In this document: positions 6,718 through 14,870 of the stretch, piece after piece
Numbering within the stretch: the first letter of the stretch is position 1
Layout: the number at the start of each line of letters is the position of its first letter
DNA from: an uncultured Prevotellaceae bacterium
GTDB lineage: Bacteria; Bacteroidota; Bacteroidia; Bacteroidales; Bacteroidaceae
Assembly (NCBI GenBank): GCA_946413885.1
Contig: CAMKMK010000024.1
Span: 1-16,008 of the forward strand
Length of the DNA: 16,008 bases
Direction: 5' to 3'
Made by a program: the position numbers and the translations under genes
Notes under the pieces: generated by a model
What the model saw: only the letters and a program-made list of their open reading frames with translations
Databases searched by the model: none
Told to the model about the DNA's origin: nothing

Positions 6718-8241
6718 ATGGCTGGAAATATAGGCAAGATAGCACAAATCATCGGTCCCGTTGTGGATGTGCGCTTCACGTCAAGCGAAGAAGGAGAAGC
6801 TGTAAAGCTCCCTAAAATCCATGAAGGTATGATCATCCGTCGTGCTGACGGGAAACGGTTGACTCTGGAAGTTGAACAGCACATCGGCGAAAACACGGTT
6901 CGTTGTGTGGCGATGGACAGTACGGACGGATTGAGTCGAGGAGTCGCAGTAGAAGCAATGGGTAGCCCCATTACGATGCCCATTGGTGACCAGGTAAAGG
7001 GACGCCTGATGAATGTCACAGGCGATGCTATCGATGGCATGCAGAATCTGGATCGCACAGGATCTCTTCCCATTCATCGGGAGCCTCCCAAATTTGACGA
7101 ACTGCAAGCAAGCAAGGATATCCTGCCTACAGGTATCAAGGTAATAGACCTCTTGGAACCTTATCTAAAAGGTGGCAAGATTGGTTTGTTTGGCGGAGCC
7201 GGAGTAGGCAAGACCGTCCTGATCATGGAGCTTATCAATAATGTAGCCAAGCGTGGAAATGGTTTTTCTGTTTTCACGGGTGTAGGAGAACGTACCCGCG
7301 AAGGAAACGATTTGTTGCGTGAAATGATTGAGAGCGGTGTAATCCGCTACGGCGAAGCTTTCAAGGAAGGCATGGAACGTGGCGAATGGGACCTTACGAA
7401 GATAGATACCGATGAATTGGCGAAAAGTCAAGCCACCATGATTTATGGCCAGATGAATGAACCTCCTGGTGCCCGTGCATCTGTAGCCTTAAGTGGATTG
7501 ACGGTAGCCGAGAGTTTCCGTGACAGCGGTGCAGAAGGAGAGAAACGTGACATATTGCTCTTTATCGACAACATTTTCCGTTTCACTCAGGCAGGTAGTG
7601 AGGTTAGTGCTCTTCTTGGCCGTATGCCTTCGGCTGTAGGTTATCAACCTACTCTGGCCAGCGAGATGGGACAGATGCAGGAACGCATAACCAGTACCAA
7701 AAAGGGAAGTATCACCAGTGTGCAGGCAGTTTATGTGCCTGCAGACGACTTGACGGACCCTGCTCCTGCCACCACCTTCAGTCACTTGGATGCTACTACT
7801 GTATTAAGCCGTAAGATTGCTGAGCAAGGCATCTATCCTGCAGTTGATCCTTTGGATAGTACCAGTCGCATATTGGATCCCTTAATCGTTGGGAAAGAAC
7901 ATTATGAAACTGCAGAGCGCGTGAAGGCTATCCTGCAACGCAACAAGGAATTGCAGGATATCATCTCCATCCTGGGTATGGAGGAACTTTCCGACGAAGA
8001 CAAATTGATTGTTGCACGTGCACGTAAGGTACAGCGCTTCCTGTCCCAACCCTTTGCTGTGGCTCAACAGTTCACTGGTGTACCTGGAGTAATGGTTAGT
8101 TTGGAAGATACCATTCGTGGATTCCAAATGATCTTGGATGGTGAGGTCGATGATCTGCCAGAACAAGCCTTCCTGAATGTAGGCACCATTGAAGATGTAA
8201 AGGAAAAAGCAGAAAAGTTAAAAGCTGCTGCTCAGCGATAA
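6718..8241 (+). CDS. atpD: F1Fo ATP synthase subunit beta
   Basis: The catalytic subunit of F1, 507 residues, making ATP from ADP and phosphate on the cytoplasmic side of the inner membrane. It has the Walker A GGAGVGKT (159-166), the catalytic glutamate in GERTREGND (Glu191), the Walker B strand ILLFIDNIFRFTQAG near 279-293, and EELSDED (422-428) as the counterpart of the DELSEED lever. The start at 6718 (MAGNIGKIAQIIGPVVDVRF) fits the family; the open frame runs further upstream but through the promoter. Between Met-Ile-Glu-Ser-Gly (203-207) and YGQMNEPPGAR there is an insertion of roughly 25 residues (RYGEAFKEG to TDELAKSQ) that E. coli beta lacks and which I recall as typical of Bacteroidetes. 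First gene of the operon; atpC follows after 13 bases. Confidence 0.98.
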   Translation: MAGNIGKIAQIIGPVVDVRFTSSEEGEAVKLPKIHEGMIIRRADGKRLTLEVEQHIGENTVRCVAMDSTDGLSRGVAVEAMGSPITMPIGDQVKGRLMNVTGDAIDGMQNLDRTGSLPIHREPPKFDELQASKDILPTGIKVIDLLEPYLKGGKIGLFGGAGVGKTVLIMELINNVAKRGNGFSVFTGVGERTREGNDLLREMIESGVIRYGEAFKEGMERGEWDLTKIDTDELAKSQATMIYGQMNEPPGARASVALSGLTVAESFRDSGAEGEKRDILLFIDNIFRFTQAGSEVSALLGRMPSAVGYQPTLASEMGQMQERITSTKKGSITSVQAVYVPADDLTDPAPATTFSHLDATTVLSRKIAEQGIYPAVDPLDSTSRILDPLIVGKEHYETAERVKAILQRNKELQDIISILGMEELSDEDKLIVARARKVQRFLSQPFAVAQQFTGVPGVMVSLEDTIRGFQMILDGEVDDLPEQAFLNVGTIEDVKEKAEKLKAAAQR

Positions 8242-8254
8242 AGATTAAGAGAAT

Positions 8255-8479
8255 ATGATAAGGGTAAAAATCATCATGGCATCAGGAGTCGTCTTTGAGG
8301 GCGAGGCCCAACAAAGCGTGGAACTGCCCTCCGTGCAGGGACGCATGCAAGTGCTGCAAGACCATGCTCCCTTATTGGCAGCTCTGGATAAGGGCGTTGT
8401 CAAGGTGGATAGCCAGGAGTTCCCTATCAATGATGGAATAGCCCGAGTGGAGAACAACGAAGTAACGGTACTCTGTTGA
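8255..8479 (+). CDS. atpC: F1Fo ATP synthase subunit epsilon, short form
   Basis: Only 74 residues, against about 135-140 in E. coli. The sequence (VVFEGEAQQSVELPSVQGRM, then VLQDHAPLLAALDKGVVKV) covers the N-terminal beta-sandwich that binds gamma and the c-ring. The C-terminal two-helix domain that inhibits ATP hydrolysis in other bacteria is absent. Short epsilon subunits are known in Bacteroidetes, so this is unlikely to be a local truncation: the stop is cleanly coupled to the next gene (TGATG, one-base overlap with atpB) and no remnant helices are seen in other frames. The central-stalk role is expected to be intact, while regulation by epsilon should be missing or different. Confidence 0.93.
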   Translation: MIRVKIIMASGVVFEGEAQQSVELPSVQGRMQVLQDHAPLLAALDKGVVKVDSQEFPINDGIARVENNEVTVLC

Positions 8480-9453
8480 TGAATACAGAAGAGATTATAA
8501 GCGAACACATAGGCGATTCACACGATTGGCACATTGTCACGTGGAACGGTCATCCCATCGAATTGCACCTGCCCATTCTGGTATGGAGCAAAAATACAGG
8601 GTGGCATGCGTTTTCTTCATCTCATCTGGCGGAAGGACAAACATACGAAGGTTTACACTACAACGAGAAAGGCAAGATAACTGAGATAGACGCTAATGGT
8701 AGCGAGAGCCGTCCGTTGGATATCAGTATCACGAAGAACGTTTGTGGGCTTTTCATGGTTAGCTTCATTACCATTGCATTGATTCTCTATTGTGCCAATT
8801 GGTACAAGAAACATCCTTTGCAAGCTCCCAGGGGATTTGTCGGACTGATAGAATTGGTGGTGTGTTACCTCTATGACAACGTGGTGGACAGCGTGATTGG
8901 TGGCCGCAACAGCGTACGGTTTGCACCTTATCTGTTAACCGCCTTCTTCTTCATCCTGATGTGTAATTTGGTTGGATTGATTCCTGTTTTTCCTTTTGGC
9001 ATGAATCTGACTGGAAACATCGCAGTTACTGTGACTCTGGCCGCAACAACTTTCCTGGTAGTGAATCTGACAGGTACAAAACATTATTGGAAAGATATCC
9101 TATGGCCGAATGTGCCTTGGTTCCTGAAGTTCCCCATCCCATTGATGCAAGTGATAGAAATCGTGGGATTGTTTACCAAACCATTCTCTCTCACCATCCG
9201 ATTGCTGGCAAACATCTTCGCAGGTCACACTATCATATTGAGCTTGATCTGCATGATATTTACCAGTGTGTCTATGGGAGTCACCATGCATCGCAGCATG
9301 ACTGTTGTAGCATTGCTGTTTGCGGTCTTCATGAACATGATGGAACTTCTGGTGGCTTTCCTGCAAGCTTTCGTGTTTACCACGATGAGTGCCAGTTACA
9401 TCAGTCAAGCACAAGTCGGAAGTGAGGAGGAATCAGAGATTGAAGAGACATAA
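8479..9453 (+). CDS. atpB: F1Fo ATP synthase subunit a
   Basis: The 324-residue membrane stator that forms the ion half-channels against the c-ring. The essential arginine is Arg241 in the segment TIRLLANIFAGH (counterpart of E. coli Arg210). Hydrophobic segments lie near 88-107, 149-170, 178-197, 220-240, 248-268 and 276-305. About 85 polar residues precede the first membrane segment and would be periplasmic; they include two Trp-rich stretches (DWHIVTWNGH and GWHAF). No signal peptide is visible. The ATG at 8479 overlaps the atpC stop as TGATG, which suggests translational coupling; the in-frame TTG one codon upstream is less likely. There is no gene between atpC and atpB here. The C-terminal tail is acidic (GSEEESEIEET). 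Confidence 0.95.
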   Translation: MNTEEIISEHIGDSHDWHIVTWNGHPIELHLPILVWSKNTGWHAFSSSHLAEGQTYEGLHYNEKGKITEIDANGSESRPLDISITKNVCGLFMVSFITIALILYCANWYKKHPLQAPRGFVGLIELVVCYLYDNVVDSVIGGRNSVRFAPYLLTAFFFILMCNLVGLIPVFPFGMNLTGNIAVTVTLAATTFLVVNLTGTKHYWKDILWPNVPWFLKFPIPLMQVIEIVGLFTKPFSLTIRLLANIFAGHTIILSLICMIFTSVSMGVTMHRSMTVVALLFAVFMNMMELLVAFLQAFVFTTMSASYISQAQVGSEEESEIEET

Positions 9454-9499
9454 ATAGTGAATTGACAAACAAAAACAAATAGAATAAAAACAAGAAGTT

Positions 9500-9745
9500 A
9501 TGTTAGGACTAAGTTTAATGCAGGCAGTGGGTCATGGGATTGATTTGGCTGCCATTGGAGCAGGTATTTCAGTGATTGGTGCAGCTTTCGGTATTGGTAT
9601 TATCGGCAAGGCTGCTATGGAGGCTATTGCACGTCAACCTCAGGCAAGTGGTAAAATACAGTTGGCAGCTATCATTTTGGGCGCTCTCATAGAAGGTGTC
9701 AGCTTGTTTGCAGTTGTCGTATGTATGAACGCAATCGGTAAGTAA
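9500..9745 (+). CDS. atpE: F1Fo ATP synthase subunit c
   Basis: An 81-residue hairpin of two membrane helices that forms the rotor ring. The polar loop ARQP (44-47) contacts the central stalk. The ion-binding carboxylate is Glu65 in GALIEGVSLF. The Na+-ring features of Ilyobacter-type c subunits (Gln at the TM1 position corresponding to residue 32, and Ser/Thr directly after the carboxylate) are not present: the aligned residues are Ile and Gly-Val, so proton coupling is the better reading. The start at 9500 is 46 bases after atpB, the largest gap in the operon and A-rich, which may assist the high translation needed for a multi-copy subunit. The stop overlaps the atpF start (TAATG). Confidence 0.96.
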   Translation: MLGLSLMQAVGHGIDLAAIGAGISVIGAAFGIGIIGKAAMEAIARQPQASGKIQLAAIILGALIEGVSLFAVVVCMNAIGK

Positions 9746-10239
9746 TGTCCCTGTTTACACCTGACTTTGGACTCCTCTTTTGGATGGTGATAGCTTTCGG
9801 CATCGTATTTGTGGTGCTGACCAAGTGGGGATTCCCTGTCATTGTGAAGGCGGTGAATGACCGTAAAAGTTACATTGACCAGTCTCTGCAGAACGCACAC
9901 GAGGCAAATGAGCGATTGGACAACATCAAGGTAGAGACTGACATGCTGGTGGCTCAAGCACAGGTCGAAAAGCAAACGATTCTGAAAGATGCAGCCAAAC
10001 AGAAGCAACGCATTCTGGCTGAGGCTCAAGAGCAGGCCAACGAATTGACCCGTAAGCAGATGGAGCAAACCAAAGCTGACATTGAGGAGCAACGTCGACA
10101 GTCTCTTCGTCAAATTCGAAAGGAAACAGCTGACCTTGCTATTGAGATGGCCAAGAAGGTAATGCAGAGCGAATTGCGTGATGAGACAGCTCAACGACAA
10201 AGCATTGAGAATCAATTAGAGGACTTGGAGAAAGGATAG
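9745..10239 (+). CDS. atpF: F1Fo ATP synthase subunit b
   Basis: The 164-residue peripheral stalk subunit. One N-terminal membrane helix (about 8-28, LLFWMVIAFGIVFVVLTKWG) is followed by a long, charged, Gln/Glu/Lys-rich coiled coil that dimerises and reaches up to delta and alpha. The start ATG overlaps the atpE stop by one base (TAATG), a coupling arrangement like that between atpC and atpB. Length and layout are normal for the family. Confidence 0.96.
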   Translation: MSLFTPDFGLLFWMVIAFGIVFVVLTKWGFPVIVKAVNDRKSYIDQSLQNAHEANERLDNIKVETDMLVAQAQVEKQTILKDAAKQKQRILAEAQEQANELTRKQMEQTKADIEEQRRQSLRQIRKETADLAIEMAKKVMQSELRDETAQRQSIENQLEDLEKG

Positions 10240-10257
10240 AATTACAGGAAAGCGAGG

Positions 10258-10794
10258 ATGAGTATTTCCACACGATACGCCAGAGCACTTTGGGAATCCG
10301 CTAAGGAACGTCCAGTAGCAGAGCAGCGTCAGGTTTATGAGAAAATGATCCTGCTCAGAGGATGTCTCTTGTCTATGCCTGAACTGCGAGAAGCATTGGA
10401 AAATCCAACAACCACAAACGAAACAAAGCGGGAACTCTTGTTGACGGCAGGTGGTGCGAACAATTCTCCTCTCTATGAATCCTTTGTCAATCTGGTACTC
10501 AGTCATCGCAGAGCGAATAAATTAATTTGGATTGTACCTGTCTATACTGATATGTATCGCCGTGCTCAAGGCATCGTCAGTGTGACGGTGGAGAGTGCTG
10601 CCCCCATAAGTGATGAGACACGGGAAAAAATTGTCATGCAATTGAACACCATGCTGAAAAGTGAGGTGGAATGCCACTACAAGGTACTTCCTGAACTTAT
10701 TGGCGGCTTTCGACTCCGCATTGGAGACAAGCGTATTGATGCCAGTTATAAACGCAAGTTGGAAGATATTCGACGTGAGCTGATGGAAAATTGA
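10258..10794 (+). CDS. atpH: F1Fo ATP synthase subunit delta
   Basis: A 178-residue protein linking the b-subunit stalk to the top of the alpha/beta hexamer. The N-terminal six-helix domain starts ISTRYARALWESAKE, as usual for delta/OSCP, and the C-terminal part has VTVESAAPISDETREKI and the conserved ELIGGFRLRIGDKRIDASYKRKL. The start is 18 bases after atpF and the stop is 36 bases before atpA. Family length is normal and nothing is missing. Confidence 0.96.
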   Translation: MSISTRYARALWESAKERPVAEQRQVYEKMILLRGCLLSMPELREALENPTTTNETKRELLLTAGGANNSPLYESFVNLVLSHRRANKLIWIVPVYTDMYRRAQGIVSVTVESAAPISDETREKIVMQLNTMLKSEVECHYKVLPELIGGFRLRIGDKRIDASYKRKLEDIRRELMEN

Positions 10795-10830
10795 GAAGCT
10801 TGCATTTTGATGATTTATTAATAGAAACAA

Positions 10831-12405
10831 ATGAGTGAACAGATAAAGGTAAGTGAAGTGACTTCGGTCTTGCGTCAGCAACTTGAGGGAATGGATACTC
10901 ACTCTCGTGTAGAAGAAGTGGGTACTGTCCTCCAGGTGAGTGATGGTGTTGCCCGAATTTATGGATTGCAGAATGCTGAAGCCAGTGAGTTGCTGATTTT
11001 CGACGATGGAATGGAAGCCATCGTGATGAATCTGGAGGAGGACAACGTGGGTGCTGTCTTACTGGGGCCAACAGACAACGTGGAGGAAGGAGACACGGTA
11101 AGACGTACTGGTCGAATTGCCAGCATCAATGTGAGCGAAGAGATGATTGGTCGTGTCATCGACCCTATGGGAAATCCTTTGGATGGTCAAGGTGAAATAG
11201 GAGGCAAGAAATATCAAATGCCTTTAGAGCGTAAGGCTCCAGGTGTTATCTATAGGCAACCTGTGAACGAACCTTTGCAGACTGGACTCAAGGCTATAGA
11301 TGCCATGATTCCCATCGGACGAGGGCAACGTGAGCTTATCATTGGCGACCGTCAAACTGGAAAGACTGCTATTGCCATTGATACTATCATTAATCAACGC
11401 TCCAATTATTTGGCAGGAGATCCCGTCTATTGTATTTATGTCGCCATCGGACAGAAAGGTAGTACTGTGGCAAGTTTGGTACAGACACTGAAAGAAAAAG
11501 GTGCTATGGACTACACGATTGTCGTTAGTGCCAATGCCAGTAGTCCTGCTGCTGTTCAATACTATGCTCCCTTTGCAGGCGCAGCTATCGGAGAATATTT
11601 CCGCGATTCAGGTCGCCATGCCTTAGTTGTCTATGATGACTTGTCAAAGCAAGCTGTATCTTATCGTGAGGTAAGTCTAATCTTGCGTCGCCCCAGTGGC
11701 CGTGAGGCTTATCCTGGTGACATATTCTATCTGCATAGCCGTCTCTTGGAACGTGCAGCCAAAATTATCAATCAGGAGGAAGTCGCTCGTCAGATGAACG
11801 ACTTGCCTGAGAGTATGCGTGAAATAGTGAAGGGAGGTGGTTCCTTAACAGCCTTGCCCATCATTGAGACTCAGGCTGGTGATGTCAGTGCTTATATTCC
11901 TACCAATGTGATATCCATCACTGATGGTCAGATTTTCCTTGAAACAGATTTGTTTAACCAAGGTGTACGTCCTGCCATCAATGTAGGTATCAGTGTGAGT
12001 CGTGTGGGTGGTAACGCTCAGTTAAAGGGCATGAAGAAGGTAGCTGGTACACTGAAGATTGACCAAGCTCAGTATCGTGAATTGGAGGGCTTTGCCAAAT
12101 TTGGAAGTGACATGGATGCTGTAACTGCCTTTACTATTGATAAGGGAAGAAAGAACAGCAGACTCCTGATCCAACCTCAGTATAGTCCTATGCCCGTAGA
12201 GGAGCAGATAGCCATTCTGTATTGTGGAGTTCACGGATTGCTCAAGGAAATTCCTTTAGAATCAGTTCAGACATGGGAGTCTCAGTATCTGGAGAATTTA
12301 CGTCTTAATCATAAGGAGGATGTACTAAAACCATTAAAGGCGGGAAATTTAACGGATGAAGTAATCAATGCTTTGGAAAAAGTTGCTAAAGAAACACTTT
12401 TCTAA
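10831..12405 (+). CDS. atpA: F1Fo ATP synthase subunit alpha
   Basis: The 524-residue non-catalytic nucleotide-binding subunit of F1. It has the Walker A GDRQTGKT (172-179), the VVYDDLSKQA strand (266-275) and the arginine finger Arg391 in ISVSRVGG that completes the catalytic site on beta. Between RAAKI and GGGSLTALPI there is an insertion (about 312-334, NQEEVARQMNDLPESMREIV) beyond the E. coli protein; I recall an insertion of this kind as usual in Bacteroidetes alpha subunits. The start at 10831 gives the usual N-terminus (KVSEVTSVLRQQL). The C-terminus matches the family. It lies 36 bases after atpH and 13 bases before atpG. Confidence 0.98.
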   Translation: MSEQIKVSEVTSVLRQQLEGMDTHSRVEEVGTVLQVSDGVARIYGLQNAEASELLIFDDGMEAIVMNLEEDNVGAVLLGPTDNVEEGDTVRRTGRIASINVSEEMIGRVIDPMGNPLDGQGEIGGKKYQMPLERKAPGVIYRQPVNEPLQTGLKAIDAMIPIGRGQRELIIGDRQTGKTAIAIDTIINQRSNYLAGDPVYCIYVAIGQKGSTVASLVQTLKEKGAMDYTIVVSANASSPAAVQYYAPFAGAAIGEYFRDSGRHALVVYDDLSKQAVSYREVSLILRRPSGREAYPGDIFYLHSRLLERAAKIINQEEVARQMNDLPESMREIVKGGGSLTALPIIETQAGDVSAYIPTNVISITDGQIFLETDLFNQGVRPAINVGISVSRVGGNAQLKGMKKVAGTLKIDQAQYRELEGFAKFGSDMDAVTAFTIDKGRKNSRLLIQPQYSPMPVEEQIAILYCGVHGLLKEIPLESVQTWESQYLENLRLNHKEDVLKPLKAGNLTDEVINALEKVAKETLF

Positions 12406-12418
12406 ATAAGAAAAAGGA

Positions 12419-13300
12419 ATGGCTTCGCTGAAAGAGATAAAAGGAAGAATCAATTCAATACGCAATACGCAGAAGATAACTTCGGCCATGCGTATGGTGG
12501 CTACAGCCAAGTTACGCCGCACCCAAGGACGCGCAGCACAAGTGACAACGTATGCTCAAGAGTTGACCACCATTTTGGCTCATCTACAAGCCATGATGCA
12601 AAACAAGGATATACTGCCTAAGACTGAAATTCGTCCTTTGAAGCACGTGACGCTGATTGCTATAAGCAGCAACAGTGGCTTATGTGGAGTTTTCAACACA
12701 AACCTGTTCAAAGCGCTGAAGTCCCGTATTCAGGAATATCAAAACAAAGGTGCAAAAGTGAACGTCATTCCCATTGGTAAGAAGGTGGCCCGCGAATTAG
12801 CGAAATTAGGTATGGAATACCCTTCTAATTTGATTGAGTGTGGTGAGAAATACACTTCGAATCCAACTCCTGCAACTCAAACCCCTTTAAATGATTTGCT
12901 TAAATCTCTCAATGAAAATTACGAGTCAGGCCTGCTGGATTATGTGGAAGTAGTGGCACCTCATTTTAAATCAATGGGAACACAGACTGTGGAAACCTAT
13001 CAACTCGTTCCCTTCCAGGTTGAAGTGGGAAATGAAGAAGATAGCAGCCTGACAGATTATATTGTGGAGCCTTCTCCCATAAACCTTTATCTACACATGG
13101 TCCCTTTGTTGCAAAGAACACGATTCCTGGAGATTCTATTGGATGCAGCAACAGCAGAACATGCAGCCCGTATGTTAGCTATGCAAACAGCTGATGATAA
13201 TGCCAGCGACTTGTTGCAGGAACTAACCTTGCTCTATAACAAGACACGCCAACAAAGCATTACCAATGAACTTATTGATATTATGAGCGGTAAGGGATAG
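12419..13300 (+). CDS. atpG: F1Fo ATP synthase subunit gamma
   Basis: The 293-residue central shaft. The N-terminal helix has the hallmark LKEIKGRINSIRNTQKITSA followed by MRMVATAKL, and the C-terminal helix has AARMLAMQTADDNASDLLQ and KTRQQSITNELIDI; together they form the coiled coil turning inside the alpha/beta hexamer. The middle Rossmann-like domain has SSNSGLCGVFNTNL. The start is 13 bases after atpA. This is the last gene of the operon; only 35 bases separate it from the convergent murI, and no clear hairpin terminator is visible there. Confidence 0.97.
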   Translation: MASLKEIKGRINSIRNTQKITSAMRMVATAKLRRTQGRAAQVTTYAQELTTILAHLQAMMQNKDILPKTEIRPLKHVTLIAISSNSGLCGVFNTNLFKALKSRIQEYQNKGAKVNVIPIGKKVARELAKLGMEYPSNLIECGEKYTSNPTPATQTPLNDLLKSLNENYESGLLDYVEVVAPHFKSMGTQTVETYQLVPFQVEVGNEEDSSLTDYIVEPSPINLYLHMVPLLQRTRFLEILLDAATAEHAARMLAMQTADDNASDLLQELTLLYNKTRQQSITNELIDIMSGKG

Positions 13301-13335
13301 ATTTGAGGTCAGAAGAGAAAAATCCCATATCCCCT

Positions 13336-14187
13336 TTATTCCAACATAATTCGGGTTGCCTGAATAGGTTGTCCCATAAAAATATTGGCACTTTGGTTAA
13401 ACTGTTCAGGTTGATCTGTTGTTAGGTAGCGTACAGTTCCACCTTCAGTAAGCCTGCTTTTCATCTCAGGATGACGAAAAAGATAGTCCTGCAAGCTATG
13501 AGCCACATATTCTCCCTGAAAAATCAGTTGTACATTCTGAGGCGTATATCGCAGAATTTTCTTTTGTAAAAGAGGATAGTGAGTACACCCTAAGATAATA
13601 CTGTCTATCTCTTTATCACGTTCTAATAACCGGTTGATGGATTTCTCTACAAAATAATCTGCTCCAGGACTATTAAACTCAAAGTTCTCTACCAAAGGAA
13701 CCCACATGGGACATGCTTCACCTGTGACTATGATATCAGGATACAATTTGGCTATTTCCATATCATATGTACACGAACGAATTGTACCTGGGGTAGCCAT
13801 AATGCCCACATGTCGAGTCTTGGTAATGAGCCCAACACATTCTGCCGTAGGACGAATAACTCCCAAGACACGTCGCTCTGGATCCATTTGGGGCAAATCA
13901 TTTTGCTGAATACTGCGCAATGCTTTGGCTGATGCCGTATTACAACCAAGGATAACCAGATGACATCCAATTTGAAAAAGGTAACGTACGGCTTGAAGCG
14001 TAAATTTATAGACGATTTCAAATGAACGTGTCCCATAAGGAGCCCGGGCGTTATCGCCTAGGTATAAATAATCATACTGCGGCATAAGTTCACGAATTTG
14101 CCGAAGTACTGTGAGGCCGCCAAAACCAGAATCAAAAACTCCGATGGGGCCTGGAACTTGAGGAAATTTAATGTTCCTCTGGAGCAT
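13336..14187 (-). CDS. murI: Glutamate racemase
   Basis: A 283-residue cytoplasmic, cofactor-independent racemase that makes D-glutamate for peptidoglycan. The two catalytic cysteines are Cys82 in LGCNTASA and Cys201 in LGCTHYPLL, and the substrate-binding N-terminal motif is GVFDSGFGGLTVLR (16-29). VTGEACPMWVPLVENFE is also typical. The ATG at 14187 lies inside the end of the upstream ompH-like gene (20-base overlap), which suggests coupled translation in one minus-strand operon. About 15 residues before the first strand are normal. The pairing with ompH genes is typical of Bacteroidales cell-envelope clusters. Confidence 0.97.
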   Translation of the reverse strand: MLQRNIKFPQVPGPIGVFDSGFGGLTVLRQIRELMPQYDYLYLGDNARAPYGTRSFEIVYKFTLQAVRYLFQIGCHLVILGCNTASAKALRSIQQNDLPQMDPERRVLGVIRPTAECVGLITKTRHVGIMATPGTIRSCTYDMEIAKLYPDIIVTGEACPMWVPLVENFEFNSPGADYFVEKSINRLLERDKEIDSIILGCTHYPLLQKKILRYTPQNVQLIFQGEYVAHSLQDYLFRHPEMKSRLTEGGTVRYLTTDQPEQFNQSANIFMGQPIQATRIMLE

Positions 14188-14827
14188 TTTCAGCGGGTAC
14201 TGTTTCTTGTGTAGGTGTAGCCTCTTGTGCAGGAACTACTTGTACAGGAGCCACATCCGTTCCAGCCTTGGGAGCCTCAATAGGAACAATTTCAGCTTGA
14301 GGAGTAGGTTCTTCGGGAACCTCCAAGCCCAGTTTACGCTTGACAGCATTCGTTACATCAACACCAATAACAGGATTGATGAATGGGCATGCATTTTCAT
14401 CGATATTTAGGATGAAAGCATATCCCAACTCTACTCCTACAGCCAGAATAGCATTGTTGAGAATCTTCTCAACCTCTCCCATGGCCTCTTTTTCTGCATC
14501 AGCCAACAATCCTTGAGCCTGATTGCGAAAACTCAAACCATTGTCCATCAGATTCTGGAGTTCAGCCTGTCGCTTCTGTAGGATAGTGGCAGGAAATTCT
14601 TTCTGACCTTGCAAGAACTCCACAAACTTTTTCTGAAACTCATCTTCACCCCGCTGTGCCTCCTGTTCATACTTAGCACGCAGAGCGACCATATTGTTTT
14701 GAGCCTGTGTGTATTCTGGCATTTGCTTCATAACAGAACTGTAACTCAAGTATCCAAATTGAACCTGTGCAAAAGAGGATGTTGCAATGGATATTAAGAT
14801 AAATAAAAGGCATAAGACTCGTTTCAT
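14168..14827 (-). CDS. OmpH/Skp-like periplasmic chaperone with Pro/Glu-rich tail
   Basis: A 219-residue protein with a signal peptide (1-20, cleavage after SSFA). The Skp-type layout is a short first strand (VQFGYLSYSSVMKQMPEY), a long charged helical hairpin (about 40-125), and a return to the base (LGYAFILNIDENACPFINPVIGVDVTNAVKRKLGL). Skp proteins hold unfolded outer-membrane proteins during periplasmic transit. Unlike the two upstream paralogues, this one carries about 50 extra residues (170-219) rich in Pro, Glu, Ala, Val and Thr, probably disordered. Third of three ompH-like genes in transcription order, 91 bases after the second and separated from it by a terminator-like hairpin. Its end overlaps murI. 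Confidence 0.9.
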   Translation of the reverse strand: MKRVLCLLFILISIATSSFAQVQFGYLSYSSVMKQMPEYTQAQNNMVALRAKYEQEAQRGEDEFQKKFVEFLQGQKEFPATILQKRQAELQNLMDNGLSFRNQAQGLLADAEKEAMGEVEKILNNAILAVGVELGYAFILNIDENACPFINPVIGVDVTNAVKRKLGLEVPEEPTPQAEIVPIEAPKAGTDVAPVQVVPAQEATPTQETVPAENAPEEH

Positions 14828-14870
14828 TGTTTTCTGACTTTGAATGTTTGAGTTTTAAATAAAAAAGAAC

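Noticed and set aside
13301..13335. A bidirectional terminator between atpG and murI
   Set aside because: The 35-base gap has no inverted repeat that could form a convincing stem.
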